Shown here: in pieces, positions 35,079 to 46,496 of the stretch
Layout of the letters: every line of letters begins with the position of its first letter
Position numbering within the stretch: the stretch's first letter is position 1
DNA from: Adiantum capillus-veneris
Lineage: Eukaryota; Streptophyta; Polypodiopsida; Polypodiales; Pteridaceae
Assembly (NCBI GenBank): GCA_014529385.2
Contig: CM043971.1
Location: forward strand, 56,665,709-56,729,708
Length of the DNA stretch: 64,000 nucleotides
Direction of reading: 5' to 3'
Notes under the pieces: model-generated
What the model was told of the DNA's origin: nothing
Databases searched by the model: none
What the model saw: the letters and a program-made list of their open reading frames with translations, nothing else
Program-made: the position numbers and the translations under genes

Positions 35079-35570
35079 TTGAAAGAACCTGGAGGTGAAA
35101 TCAAAGAAACAACCGTGAAATCTGGAGGATCCATTCTAGTTGATAAAATTTTTGAGCCTATTAATGCTGCATTGGAAGCCTACCAAGCAGGACTTAAAGC
35201 AAGCCAAAACATGGAAAACAAATGGAAAAACTATCCTTCTCCAGAAATGGAAGTAGCTAAGCTTGAAGCTTATCAAAATTTGGTAAGAATCGTGCAAGAA
35301 ATGCCGGAAAAACAAAAACCCAAGCTTGAAAGTATTGCAAAACCTGAGGAGCGTGTGGTAAGAGACACTAAAGAAAAATCCGATGTGGTGGCAGAACCCC
35401 ACCTTGAAACAAAAGAACCAGAACTTATAATGCTAGACAACGAAGATGCCTTAGAAGAAATTCAATTTGTAGAGGAAGACTGGCCAGGACACTTGTGGGA
35501 AAAAATGAGAGAGATCAACGATGGGAGCCTAGCTGTAAAGTTCGCTCCTATAGAGGGTCTAGTTAGATAA
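35079..35570 (+). pseudogene. Gag-protease linker, acidic helical region
   Basis: A 163-codon frame rich in Glu, Lys and Ala (EPINAALEAYQAGLKASQNM, KEPELIMLDNEDALEEIQFV) with predicted helix. I recognise no domain. It ends with a stop at 35568 and the protease follows after 180 bp of broken frame. Confidence 0.5.
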
Positions 35571-35749
35571 CCTACCTTCTGATGTAAACATGGATGTACA
35601 ATCCATGTATGGGGATTGCGGATCTGAAGCTTCAGGAATGTCAAAACCATTGACCTTGAAAACATTACCCTCTTACGTACTTGGGAGATAACGAAGATGA
35701 ATCCATAGTGTGTAAGACCACTGAAGTAAAAAGAGCTAAACAGACCCTA

Positions 35750-36450
35750 GAAGTAGGCAACATCATTCAATCATGTCTACACCCATCCAATGCACTCTTA
35801 TCTTGGGAGAACTGTTAAAACTCAGACCATACTTATGGAATGATCTACAGAAAACCCTAGAGAAGGTGGGGATAACGGGGTTAATCTCAAAAAATTTGAA
35901 AATTTTTAAAAATGAAATGGACAACAAAGAGATTTGATCTGTTCCCATGAACAAAGTCGGAGAATATTATGAAGGGGAAGAAGGAAACACCACCCTTCCA
36001 GTGAAATATAATGACATTGAAACCATGACAATACTGGATAGTGGAGCTGGCATAGCCATAGCCACTAAAGCAGTATGGGAATCTTGGGGACAGCCAGTCA
36101 TTAGACAAACTCGAATGAAATTGTAATTGACTGACGGACACATTGAGAGACCATTAGGGCTGCTTGAAAAGGTGATGGTCAATTCCTGTGGAATTGAATA
36201 TCAACACACTTTTGCCATAGTAGACTTTGGGAAAAAACTCAACTATGAAATCATATTGGGAAGACCTTTCATGCGACAGGTACAGCTTATCCAAGATTGG
36301 GGGAACAATTATTTGTACTTGAAGCAAGTGGGATCTATAACAAGAGTAAATCTAAAAGATCACACTTATAGAGACGTCTTGAAAACACCCATACAAGAGT
36401 TTGATTTAGTCTCTTCGGCTGAAAGTAAGCTTCCATCCTGGTTAAACTAA
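35750..36450 (+). pseudogene. Gypsy protease (PR1)
   Basis: Lead-in CTLILGELLKLRPYLWNDL, then VGEYYEGEEGNTTLPVKYND, active site TILDSGAGIAIATKAVW (intact Asp-Ser-Gly near 36031) and, after a stop at 36124, LTDGHIERPLGLLEKV and IILGRPFMRQVQLIQDWG. It cleaves the polyprotein in active elements; here two stops break it. PR1 of the element at 7566-8557 is its closest relative in the window. Confidence 0.8.
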
Positions 36451-36465
36451 GACACTCCTATTTGG

Positions 36466-36954
36466 ATGTGTGGAGCTTCAAAAAATGGAAGTTTAAGACG
36501 AGAAGAATGTATCCTAGAAAGGGACAGCACAGATGAAGCCTATGTACCTGAACCCTTTCCACAACATTTATTTGAGCCATTCGAGTGGACTCAAACTTTA
36601 GCGACAATGGATGTATGTGTGAACACGTCTATGCCTACTCAATTTTGCAATGAGGATGCCTACGACATAATTTCCATCCAAATGATTTCAATCCTCAGCA
36701 TTGAAGACAAAGATTAGGAACCTAAGGACTTAATGAAATCTCAACAAGTCTTTTCAGACCTCTATTACGATGCAATTAATGAGTTAGAGAAACACTCAGC
36801 TACCTCAGAAGGTTCGGGGTCAGAAAAAGAACACATGAGAGCTAAACTACTATTAAAAGGAGGGGAGGAAAAGTTTTTTGACTTTCCAAACCAAAAATCA
36901 AGAAGACAAAAATGGTATAGACGAAAAAGAGACACTAGAATTGTGAAAACATGA
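36466..36954 (+). pseudogene. PR1-RT linker
   Basis: Two frames in phase, split by a stop at 36716. Acidic first half (FEWTQTLATMDV), then SDLYYDAINELEK and a basic KKxRR-like end (KSRRQKWYRRKRDTR). The same linker style is present at 8620-9090. Confidence 0.55.
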
Positions 36955-37057
36955 CCTATGTCATCAATCTCCAGTAGAACACAATTCCTAATGCAGATAG
37001 ATGCAAATGATTGTGTCAATGACAAAATCAGTGGCGGATATCCTTCAAACAAAAATT

Positions 37058-37444
37058 TGAAACTCCCTTTGACAAACACACACACACATCCACACAAACA
37101 CTCGCATAGTACGATAAAATCACAGATGATATGCAAAAAACAATAAGCGGCCATTGGTGACTATCCTCTTCAAAGTCTTGGCCGGCTTCCATGGTAAGCT
37201 TCTAGCAATGATCCATCTCGATCTTTAGTTGTCAAGGTTGAGGGCTTTATAACAATACTTCCAAGCATGTCAATATAATTTGTCAAAACAACTCCTCAAG
37301 GCAAATCAAGTGAGAGTATCATCATGGAAATTTATAATAAAACAATCTTTCAAGCTTGCTTCAAGTGCTCTATATCTCATGCAAATGTTCTCTTTCTCTG
37401 TCAAAATCCCAATGCCCTTGGCCAAAAAATAAATAAATGCAACA
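37058..37444 (+). repeat. Duplicated gypsy coding segment, copy 1
   Basis: Begins near AAACTCCCTTTGACAAACAC and ends AAATGCAACA. In the correct frames it encodes the RT lead-in (FKVLAGFHGKLLAMIHLDL ... KIPMPLAKK). It follows on from the element's own linker at 36958-37057 and is repeated almost base for base at 39781-40164. Confidence 0.8.
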
Positions 37445-37459
37445 CTGGCATCCTACGGG

Positions 37460-37860
37460 GAAAACTAGCCTGCTAGTGTCGAACCCAGGATCTCCGGTTA
37501 AGACCGATGCCTTATCCATTGGGCTATAGATGATGTATGTTGAGAAAAAAAAAAAGAACAACCAAGAGGTGGACAATATGCAATCACACAAAGATGAAAA
37601 ATGGTAATAATCCCCTAGCCTTGCACTAATGACTTGACTTGACACTCCTAATGATCCTTGATGACTCCCCAATGACCTCGAGTGGATCTTTCTCAATGAC
37701 CTAAAACACCCAGGTTTATGGAAGTTTACATAGGGATTTATAGGTGCTTGGGTCTAAGTTTACAGGTAAAAGCTAGGCGAATAACAAGAGAACCCAAAAC
37801 TCGGGTTAGACTGGTGCCTTATCCATTGGGCATAGCTAAAAGATATCAAGGGAAAATAGG
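37460..37860 (-). repeat. Tandem SINE-like units with tRNA-like heads
   Basis: On the minus strand each unit has a Pol III A-box-like TAGCCCAATGGATAAGGC (37526-37509; variant at 37833-37816). The first also has a B-box-like GGGTTCGACA (37486-37477). The body ends in a T-rich stretch at about 37540-37555. Period is 308 bp, with a further body-only copy at 37865-38090. The head resembles a plant tRNA-Arg type, but its T and anticodon stems do not pair properly. Confidence 0.5.
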
Positions 37861-38875
37861 TGAAAACCATTCAATCACAAAATGATGAAAGCAAATAGAA
37901 CAACCCCCCCTTTAGCATGATAATGATGACCTCACTTAGCACTTCTAATGATCCTTGATGACTCTCCAATAACCTCAAGTGGGTCTTTCTCAATGATCTA
38001 AAACACCCAGGTTTATGGAGGTTTACAGAGGGATGTATAGGTTCTTGGTTCCAAGTTTACATGCACATGCTAGGGTGGTGGCAATGAGTGGTGGTCAACC
38101 AAAATAAGTTTCTCACATAAAAGCATATCCCAAAAAATTTGGGCAAAATGCGGTATGATGCAAATTTTCTTTTGAAGAGGAAAAGAAAAAAAATTCCATT
38201 TAGGATGCAGTCTCTTCACTAGAACACCTAGATGCTGCAAGCTGGTCCCACCGGGCGTGCCACTAATAGATATTTTTCTAGGCCTGGACCATGGAGCAGA
38301 CCAAGACCAAGAAAAACCTAGCAAACAAAAGAGCTCAAGCAATATGCTATGCTCACTCCCAAAACAAGGAGCCTAGACAATGTAAGTGCGGCTAAATCAT
38401 ATGCCAAAACATGTATCTCTCTCTAACCCATGCAATGCTCGGGCTGCACATACTCGCTCACACTCGAGAACAAAATCATGAGGACACATATGTTTATTAT
38501 GAAAAGGGAGAGAGACACTGAAAGTGTTCGTGTTTAAATGTTTTCTTTTATAATGCCAAGTTTACAGCAAAATTTATGAGAAACAGCAGGGAAAGAAAGC
38601 TTATCCATGTATGAAGCTTTGACTTTGTATCTCGTCAATGGCCGTTCCTTCATACACGTGCTCTGCGACCTCTTTCCATCCTTATGTCTCGAGCTACCTC
38701 TCTCTCTTCCTCCCTTTTTGTCAATACAGCAAGAGAGGAACCCTCCCTCTCCTCCACTATATCTACAGGGGAAACGCCCTCTCTCTATCTCTATTTGCTA
38801 CACATGGAGAATCTCTCTCTATATCTCAACTCTCCTCTCGCACTCAGCAATAGCCTGCAAGGGTAGCGCCCTCCG

Positions 38876-38877
<2 letters not shown>

Positions 38878-38946
<69 letters not shown>
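38878..38946 (+). repeat. (CT)n microsatellite
   Basis: About 69 bp of CT within a broader CT-rich region. Apparent Ser/Leu-rich frames from 38607 to 39396 are by-products of that composition. Confidence 0.95.
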
Positions 38947-38950
<4 letters not shown>

Positions 38951-39780
38951 ACTCAATCATGGCATCTTCTTATGCCATCATGTAGAGAGAGTCTCGCTCT
39001 CTCCTCCTTCCCTTTCCGACTATGGGATCCCCCCCTTAAGTGACATTATTAAGCTTTCCCTTTTTTTTTAATCCCTCTTTTTCAATTCCCTGCAGAGAAA
39101 GGGTCCACCTTTTCTCTCCTCATTTTGGTACAACCAGCAGATGGCGTCCTCACTCGCTCTCAGTTCTCCTACCTCGGCATGCTCGGCTTGCCTATGGATT
39201 CCTCACCCTGGCGAACTTGGCCTCTCTCATGGCATGCTTAAAAAGACCTCATCGTCATGGCCTCACACTCTTTCAGTCGGTGGTACCAGTAGAGTCCCTC
39301 TATCTCGCTCTTTGTGGATCTGCAGATGATGACACTCATACCTTAGCCTCTCCCCCACTTCCTCCTAAGCCTCACCGTGCATACCCCTTCTGCTAGTTGC
39401 GGTGCTTCTAATTGACACACCCCCCAGATGGAACCACCCTCTTGTTAGTTTATTCCAGACAAAAAAATCTTTTAAAATACCCTTTTTTGTTTCATTCATC
39501 ATAGCCTCTGCAAGCCCAACTTTCACACCAATCTTGCGGCAACTCTCTCTCATCTCTCTCTCCTCACAGATGCACACACACATAGGGGAATCCCTCAGCC
39601 TATTGCGACCCCCTCCGGCCGTCGTGGTCCTCTTGTGCTCGACAGCCTCGACATGACTCAAAAATAGCGCATATGGCTACCTCATCATGCTCAGTTCCCT
39701 TCCTCTGGACAGCTTCAGCACGCTCCCCGCAACACATTAACAAACATATTAAAGCACATTTTTTATATTTGACAAAGGCT

Positions 39781-40164
39781 TCAAACTCCCTTTGACAAAC
39801 ACACACACACATCCACACAAACACTCGCATAGTACGATAAAATCACAGATGATATGCAAAAAACAATAAGCGTCCATTGGTGACCATCCTCTTCAAAGTC
39901 TTGCCCGGCTTCCATGGTGAGCTTCTAGTAGTGATCCATCTTGATCTTTAGTTGTCAAGGTTGAGGGCTTCATAACAATACTTCCAAGCACGTCAATGTA
40001 ATCTGTCAAAACAAGTCCTCAAGGCAAATTAAGTGAGAGTATCATCATGGAAATATATAATAAAACAATCTTTCAAGCTCGCTTCAAGTGCTCAATATCT
40101 CATGCAAATGTTCTCTTTCTCTGTCAAAATCCCCATGCCCTTGGCCAAAAAAAAAAATGCAACA
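39781..40164 (+). repeat. Duplicated gypsy coding segment, copy 2
   Basis: Matches 37058-37444 with scattered substitutions and a different A-run near its end. It continues straight into the RT (SYKDLKGVDLEICQHTIPMR), so this copy is in its original downstream context. Confidence 0.8.
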
Positions 40165-40990
40165 TCTTACAAGGATCTCAAGGGTGTTGATCTAGAAATC
40201 TGTCAACATACCATACCCATGAGAGATGATGCGAAACCAAGTAGACAAAGGCCATACGCATATAATGAAACTTTTGCCAGGAAGATACAAGAAGAGATTG
40301 AAAAACTAAAGGAAGCTGAATTCATTTACAAAATTGAACATACAGGTTGGGTGTCTCCAATTGTGATAGTACCCAAGAATAATGGAAAATTACAAGTGTG
40401 TATTAATCTCAAAAAGGTGAATGCAGCTAGAGACAACTTTCCTCTTCCAATCACTGAGCATGTTTTGGAACGAGTTGCAGGAAAAGAAGCTTACAGCATC
40501 TTAGGTGGATTTTTGGGGTACAATCAACTATTGGTTGACCCAAAAGATCATCATAAAACTGCTTTTGCAACATAATGGGGTATATTTGCCTATCGGGTTA
40601 TGCCGTTTGGGTTAACTAATGCTCCAGCCACATTTCAAAGGTTGATGAGCCATGATTTTAAAGAATAGCTTAGGAAATTCTTAGAAGTTTATATGGATGA
40701 TCTATGCGTACATTCACCAATCCGGGCTAATCATTTTGAACACATCCAAAAGGTATTCGAAAAATGTAAGGATTTGCTTAAATCCTGAAAAGTGCACATT
40801 CATGGGTAGACAAGGAAAAATTCTAGGACATATAGTGTCTAAAAATGACATAGCTACTGATATTGAGAAGATTCATGTCATTGTTGATTTTCCTAGACCA
40901 ACAACAGTCAAGGGGGTACAAGCCTTCATGGGGCATTGTGGATATTAGCGACGGTTCATCTACATGTACGCGATAATTGCAAAACCCATG
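40165..40990 (+). pseudogene. Gypsy reverse transcriptase
   Basis: Frames 40033-40575 and later broken frames give KEAEFIYKIEHTGWVSPIVI, NGKLQVCINLKKVNAARDNF, FAYRVMPFGLTNAPATFQRL and LEVYMDDLCVH (catalytic YMDD intact at 40690-40701). KILGHIVSKNDIATDIEKI and QAFMGHCGY follow. Stops at about 40573 and 40666 and a frameshift near 40760-40790 inactivate it. Confidence 0.85.
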
Positions 40991-40999
40991 TATACTTGA

Positions 41000-41535
41000 C
41001 TACACACTTTGAGTGGACCAAGGCATGTGAAGAATCCTTCATGAAGCTTAAGCAAGCTCTCACCTCAACTCCAATATCGAAAGCACCAGATTGAAATAAG
41101 GTATTCCACGTACATGTAGATGCACCCAATTTTGCTATCGGTTGTATACTAGCTCAACCAGGAGACGGGAAAATTGACTTTCGTATTTGTTATGCTAGCC
41201 GACAATTGAACATGGCGAAAAATAATTACACCACCACCGAATGGGAAGGCTTAGGAACGATCTATGCCGTTAAAAAGTATAGACATTATCTATTAGACAA
41301 CAAGTTTGTGTTCTTTGTGGACCACCAAGCTTTGTTGTATTTGGTCAACAAGCCATGCAACACAGACAGAATAGTGAGATGGTCCATCATTCTTTTGGAA
41401 TTTGATTATACTATGGTTGTAAAAAAGGGTACTACACATCAATGAGTAGATCATTTGTCAAGGATTATTTCAGGAGAATCACCTAAAGGGGTAGACGATG
41501 ATCTACCAGATGCCTATTTGTTCTCCATGGAAATG
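41000..41535 (+). pseudogene. Gypsy RNase H
   Basis: Reads VFHVHVDAPNFAIGCILAQP (first catalytic Asp), ICYASRQLNMAKNNYTTTEW with the expected Glu, VKKYRHYLLDNKFVFFVDHQ (third acidic residue) and VVKKGTTHQ, with stops at about 41093, 41444 and 41542. It is the standard Ty3/gypsy RNase H that degrades RNA template during reverse transcription. Confidence 0.8.
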
Positions 41536-41544
41536 ATACCTTGA

Positions 41545-42640
41545 TCATTGGAAAACATTGTGTCATTGATGACAATAGCCCAAGTGGACTCACAAATACC
41601 ACTTCCTGTTACAATTAGATTAATCAAGCAATCAGCTATGTATCAATTACTAGCTGGTAGGCTATACAAAAGAAATCGAGATGGGATATTGCTCTTATGC
41701 ATTAATCCTGAAGAAAAAGAACATTACCTAAGTCAAGCACATGTTACCATAGTAGAACCCTCCACTTTGCGGAAGACCAAACTATGCAACAAATCTTGAG
41801 ACTTGGAGTATTTTGGTTGACTATGAGGAGCGATGTTCGATATTTTGTAAAGGATTGTCCTCAATGTAAAAAACAAACACGCATAACTCATGTAACATTG
41901 TTTCAAATGTCACGTGTTCCTAAGTGGAGTAACTATCTAGTTACTTACTTATCAAGCCGAAATTTCCTGAGGATATGAGTAAATGCCGTCAAAGAGCAAT
42001 TGAAACTGAAGTAAGAGACTATGCTCTTATTGGAAACCAATTGTATCAGAGAGGTAAAGATCAACATTTGCGTCTTTGTGCAAATGAGGATGAGTATATT
42101 TCAATTATAGAACAAGCACATGCTGGATTAGCTGGAGGTCACTTTTCTAGTGAGACCATCGTAAGAGCAATCTTGATGGCAGGCATATGGTGGCCAACAC
42201 TTTTTGCAGATGCTAAGAATATGTTTGAAAGTGTGATGCTTGTCAACGAGAAAAAATCCCAACATGTGTAGATAGCATGCCCTTAAGACCAATGATGGAG
42301 GCTAGAGCTTTTGAAAAATGGGGTATAGATTTTGTTGGACCAATACAACCACTTGCTTATAGGACCCAAGCTCAATATATCATTGTAGCTACACACTATT
42401 TAACCAAGTGGGCCGAGGCTAAAGCAACTCAAAAGAATGATGCCAGAACCACTGTTGCATTCTTATATGAATATGTATTCACGAGGTATGGACTATCAAT
42501 AGAAATTGTCAGTGATCGGGGAACTCATTTCCTCGATGAGGTAATCAAGTATTTGCTTAATGAGTTTATGGTCATCTACCTGAGCATACAAATAAAATTC
42601 TTAGCTTGCAGAGGCATGCTAATCAAGTGAAAGTTTGTGG
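41545..42640 (+). pseudogene. Gypsy integrase, truncated
   Basis: Segments show GRLYKRNRDGILLLCINPEE, a DCPQCKKQ zinc-finger cysteine pair at about 41858, and a repeated zinc-finger-like unit (QAHAGLAGGHFSSETIVRAI, WWPTLFADA) whose cysteines are lost. The catalytic core follows with FEKWGIDFVGPI (first Asp), YLTKWAEAKAT and IVSDRGTHFLDEVI (second Asp). The frame ends at 42630 before the catalytic Glu. Two successive RxxQLYxRGKD/HxGLxGGH modules point to a duplicated N-terminal integrase region. Confidence 0.75.
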
Positions 42641-42859
42641 CGAGATCAAAGCAGCATTTTGTCTACCAGGACGTTACAAGCTCCATTGTAGGAGATATTT
42701 GAACAAGAACTCCCACCATGCACTACAGAGAGCCTCATTACTACATATAGACAAAAGCTAACATCAACCAGATACATCTCAGTTTCCAAGAATCCCCTCT
42801 TTGCCCTCTGCTGGGTCTGCACATTCGGATAGTAGCATTTTGTAAAGGGATCCCTTTTC

Positions 42860-44220
42860 TCCACTCACTTTTTGTGCCTTTTCAGGACCTCTTTGTGCTT
42901 CCCAGCAATTGTCACCCATTTTTGCAACTTGGAGAGCTACTTCTCACCTTCAACGCCTTCCCAAGCCCACTACATGCAATGGTGATTACAATCTTGAACA
43001 CTTTGAAAGTTCTCAATCAGGTTCCAACACACTGAGTGACCCCATTCCATCACAATTACTCTCTCCATACTCTGTCTTAGAGAATTTGATGCTCTTAAGC
43101 AAGGGTTTGTAGGAGAAATTTCACCATCTCTTACTAATTTTGTAGCAAGCTCAAGGTGTTGGACCTTAACTTCAATCACTTGCATAGCGAGACATCTCCT
43201 AGGGTCCTCCTGCCTATCAAATCTGGAGAGCGTGTCAATGTGGTACAATGAGTTCATGGAACTGATTCCAAAAGAGATCGGGTGGCTAGAGTTTTCATCT
43301 TCCTTTTTGGTACATTACCCATCGAGCTCTTCAATTGCATTGAAATGCAATGGATCCTACCCTCCAACAACTAGCTCACAAGGAGTATCCCCTCTTTCAT
43401 AGGGAGCATGCGGCAGTTGACTGCTAGAAATGGGCAGCAACAGCCAATGATGTCCTACACATGTTGAGTTTGCAAATGCCATCAAATTTCTATGGGTTGA
43501 TCTCAACAACAAAGGGCCCGTCCCTCTAAGGATAAATGGGCCCATCAATTGCCTCATACAAAATCATGGAAATGGTTTTAGTTGAGGACTGTGACTTTAT
43601 TGGAGTTTGGAGGTATAGCCCCAGAAGCTTTCACCCCAACTCCACTGGTGAATTTATGTAGCCTCCTCTAGACTCTATGTAGGAGACCTCTTAAATGACG
43701 ATCTAGGCCTCAATAGCTAGACCTCTCCTATAAAAAACTAGAGGGCAACACACGGTTATCTCACTGTGCTAATAACGTTGAACATGGGGCACAATTTTTT
43801 GGTAGGTGCCATCCCTCTCATTTTTATGCATCTCATAACTAGAGGAGTTATAGACCTCTCCTATAACAAGCTTGAAGGAGGCCTTTTGCTCACTTGCTCA
43901 TTTCTAGTGCAAATTGATGTGTCTAACAACTTCTCTGGTCCAATCCATTCATTTGGATAGCTCAACATTGCTCCTTTAGTAGGTTATATGGTAATTCCCT
44001 ACCACCTTGTGCCAATGTCTGAGATGAGAACAAGACATTTGAGGGGTGCCTCAACAGTGGTGCAAGTGGTGTCTGCATTAATCATAACCACTTTACTTTG
44101 TTGACATGGGCCAACAACATTGTTATAGGAATTCTCATAGCTCTTGCACTCATGTGTGTGTTGATAGTGTGGGGTATCATGCTGAGGCAAGAAGAGACCA
44201 AAAGACATTGTTGAGTTGCT
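42860..44220 (+). pseudogene. LRR receptor-like kinase ectodomain fragment
   Basis: Across several frames the sequence gives leucine-rich-repeat blocks: GFVGEISPSLTNF, KLKVLDLNFNHLHSETSPRV, MELIPKEIGWLE, GTLPIELFNC, VIDLSYNKLEGG and VQIDVSNNFSGPIHSFG. An extracellular tail with paired Cys follows (CLNSGASGVCI), then a transmembrane segment near 44115-44180 (IVIGILIALALMCVLIVWG). No kinase domain follows. Many stops and frameshifts. In the family this protein senses ligands at the plasma membrane; this copy is dead and perhaps carried or left behind among transposons. Confidence 0.65.
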
Positions 44221-44493
44221 CAAAAATCTTCATATGGCATCATGGTACAATCTATTCATACTTGTCAGAGAGCTAGGAAACTTGCCTTGCATCGTGAGCA
44301 AGTTATAGAGGCGGCAAGCACACAATTAGGGTGTCGACAAGCTCAATAGAGTGCAGAGGGTGTGTCACTCACCTCCCTATACTGCCATGGATGAGGAATC
44401 CTTGCACGATGGAGAAGAATAATCTCGTTGTTGCTTCTCGACCACCTCAAGATTGCTAGTGTCACTACCAATGCTCGAGCACGTACACACACT

Positions 44494-44496
<3 letters not shown>

Positions 44497-44532
<36 letters not shown>
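44497..44532 (+). repeat. (AC)n microsatellite
   Basis: About 18 AC units. The rest of 44230-44985 shows no gene. Confidence 0.95.
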
Positions 44533-44534
<2 letters not shown>

Positions 44535-44990
44535 AAATCCATGCATGCAAGTGGAGAAGGAGACTAGGAGCAAGAGAATATCCATTAGGAATTAAAATAA
44601 TGAGAGAGTTTTAGGTTGACAATGGCTTATATATGGGCCAACCATTTCACACACAAGCATCCACTCTTGGGCAGCCAATACTGAACCTTATCTCCTGGAG
44701 TTGTGGTGCACCTTTCATATACAATCAGTGATCACCCAAGCACCTACTATCTACATGTGGAACCTACAAGCTCGGACCATGACAAAATGATGTAATTCAT
44801 AAGGTTTGCATCCATCATGGGTTAACATGCCCCCCTTCTTGACATAGATTCCGTCCTAAGAAGCTAGTGAGGTGTAAGCTTTGCAGGAATACTTGTTGAT
44901 CAGCACTTGGTAGACCTCAGTTGTGATGTCAAAGATGTAGCACTGAGGAATGTGAATGCAAAAATAAATGAATCAAGATGAAAGCATACA

Positions 44991-45143
44991 TGTTGGGGTA
45001 AAGGTGGTGTGCCTCTTACCTCAATCGAACATGCCAGAGACGTCCGACCGCCCAATACTTGTGCACACCTTATTCTTTACTAGTTAGAACAATAAGGGGC
45101 TCTCTCACACACATTGTGTTGAATTGCTCCACCCACATCATGT

Positions 45144-45211
<68 letters not shown>

Positions 45212-45250
45212 TCCCTCCCCCGGTACATGCACTGCATACGCGCACTCACA
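44991..45250 (+). repeat. 5' LTR of small copia element
   Basis: Starts TGTTGGGGTA, ends GCACTCACA and contains a (CT)n tract at 45145-45207. It aligns with 48161-48423, which also carries a long CT tract at the same place. Confidence 0.9.
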
Positions 45251-45252
45251 AG

Positions 45253-45264
45253 TGGTATCAGAGC
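45253..45264 (+). promoter_or_regulatory. Primer binding site, initiator-Met
   Basis: Perfect TGGTATCAGAGC two bases after the LTR. Confidence 0.92.
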
Positions 45265-46490
45265 TTTGGTTTGGTGAAGGATAGAGTGGTACATAGAAGT
45301 AAGCTTTTGGGAATGGTGAGCTCGCTTTTGGTGGGAGCTTGAGTTCGGTGAGCAACCACCAAATTTGTGCTCATGGAAGCTTGAGGGACATTTCCAAGCT
45401 TGAGAGGAGAGTTTATTGCAAGTGTGTATGCATTTCTGTAGCCTTATTTTTACAGGAAGAATGCATTTTTGCAGGTCATTTTTCGGGCTTCAAAACAATG
45501 TTTTCGAGCATAACTTTTGCATATAGAATGCGATTTATGCAAGGTTAGGGTGGTTAGGGTGTAACTAGGATTTTGACATGCTTTGCACATGATGATGATG
45601 TCCATTTGGACTGATTTTGACCTCTAACATTTTTGTAGCAGCAGCTATTGGTTGTGCCTCGAGGATTCCGCACATGGTTTGCTCTCAAGTTTGAGAGTGG
45701 TATTGGTTGCAAGTGTGCTCTCAAGTGGGAGGATATGTTGTATCCTTGAGTGTGGATTGTGTGCATGATTTTATCATGGTTTTGAGCATGTTTATGGCAC
45801 GTATGGTTATCATGCCCAGATAGCCAAAATATTGCCAAAACTCTGGCAAATTTTTTCCAGCAGTTTTATACGCATGATTTGATGTGACCCAAGTAGTCAT
45901 TGCAAGTTGCACTGAGGGCTTGTGTGGAATTCTCTACAAATGGGAGATTAGTGGGTGTATGCCTCAATATTGCACTCGGTGAGCTTGGCATTAGCTCACA
46001 GATTTGTAGTGTCTTGTGCAGCACGTACAGCTCATATATTGACATTGCAGGAGCTTTACACTCATTGATTCCGGTTGAGGGATTACTAGATTGTTTGCCA
46101 TTGTGTTTGGCATTGTTCCATAGTTTTTGGAATTTTTTACTTCCTCATTTTTTGGTGACATTTTTCTCTAGTTCCAGAGGAGACTCTATCGGGTTTTCCA
46201 GGTTTTATGTGTTTTGTGACAGGTGCTAGAGAGCTGTTTTAGACAAACTTTTTGCTTGTGCCTATGCAGATGGTCATTTCTCTTTGTGCTCTCATTGCAT
46301 ATGGTCAAGATATATACATGATTGGTTCTTGGTTTTGGCAGAGGGATATGCGGTTTATGTGATGTTTGTCATAGTTTTGGTGGCAATTGTTTAATCAGTT
46401 GGTTTTCTTTTCCATTGTGTTGAGCGGTTATGCTCTTATGGACAATGCATTTACACTTTGTGTGGGCTGATCTGTAGACTCGCTTTGCAC
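45265..46490 (+). other. Leader / lost gag region
   Basis: 1.2 kb with no recognisable Gag. Short open frames (for example 45900-46229, hydrophobic) do not resemble retroelement proteins. Confidence 0.4.
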
Positions 46491-46496
46491 TGAGTT

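Larger units (their letters stand above)
37445..39780. mobile_element. 2.3-kb insertion between duplicated segments
   Basis: Sequence foreign to the gypsy. It contains tandem tRNA-like/SINE-like units (37460-38090), unique AT-rich sequence (38100-38600) and a CT-rich region (38640-39650) including a 69-bp (CT)n. The flanking direct repeats have TG...CA ends but encode gypsy protein, and there is no primer site or 5-bp target duplication, so it is not a standard LTR element. Confidence 0.5.
32561..42640 (+). mobile_element. Gypsy element interior, gag to integrase, degraded
   Basis: In order: decayed Gag N-part, Gag core, zinc knuckles, linker, PR1, linker, 385-bp duplicated linker flanking an insertion, RT, RNase H, integrase. 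The integrase stops after its second catalytic Asp near 42530 and no 3' LTR follows. The missing integrase C-terminus plus PR2/W-motif region of the same family is found on the minus strand at 20031-21750. Confidence 0.75.

Noticed and set aside
37475-37530. A tRNA-Arg gene
   Set aside because: A- and B-box likeness is clear, but the anticodon and T stems do not pair and the unit is part of a tandem repeat, so a SINE-like or tRNA-derived pseudogene is more likely.
38607-39396. Ser/Leu-rich frames of up to 154 codons
   Set aside because: They follow CT-rich composition and a 69-bp CT tract; no domain, and overlapping frames are equally open.
37058-40164. A complete LTR retrotransposon with 385-bp LTRs
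   Set aside because: The repeats have TG...CA ends but encode gypsy polyprotein in phase with both flanks, and there is no primer site, polypurine tract or target duplication.
45059-45355. Frames on both strands with long Ser-Leu or Glu-Arg runs
   Set aside because: They lie in the CT microsatellite of a copia LTR.
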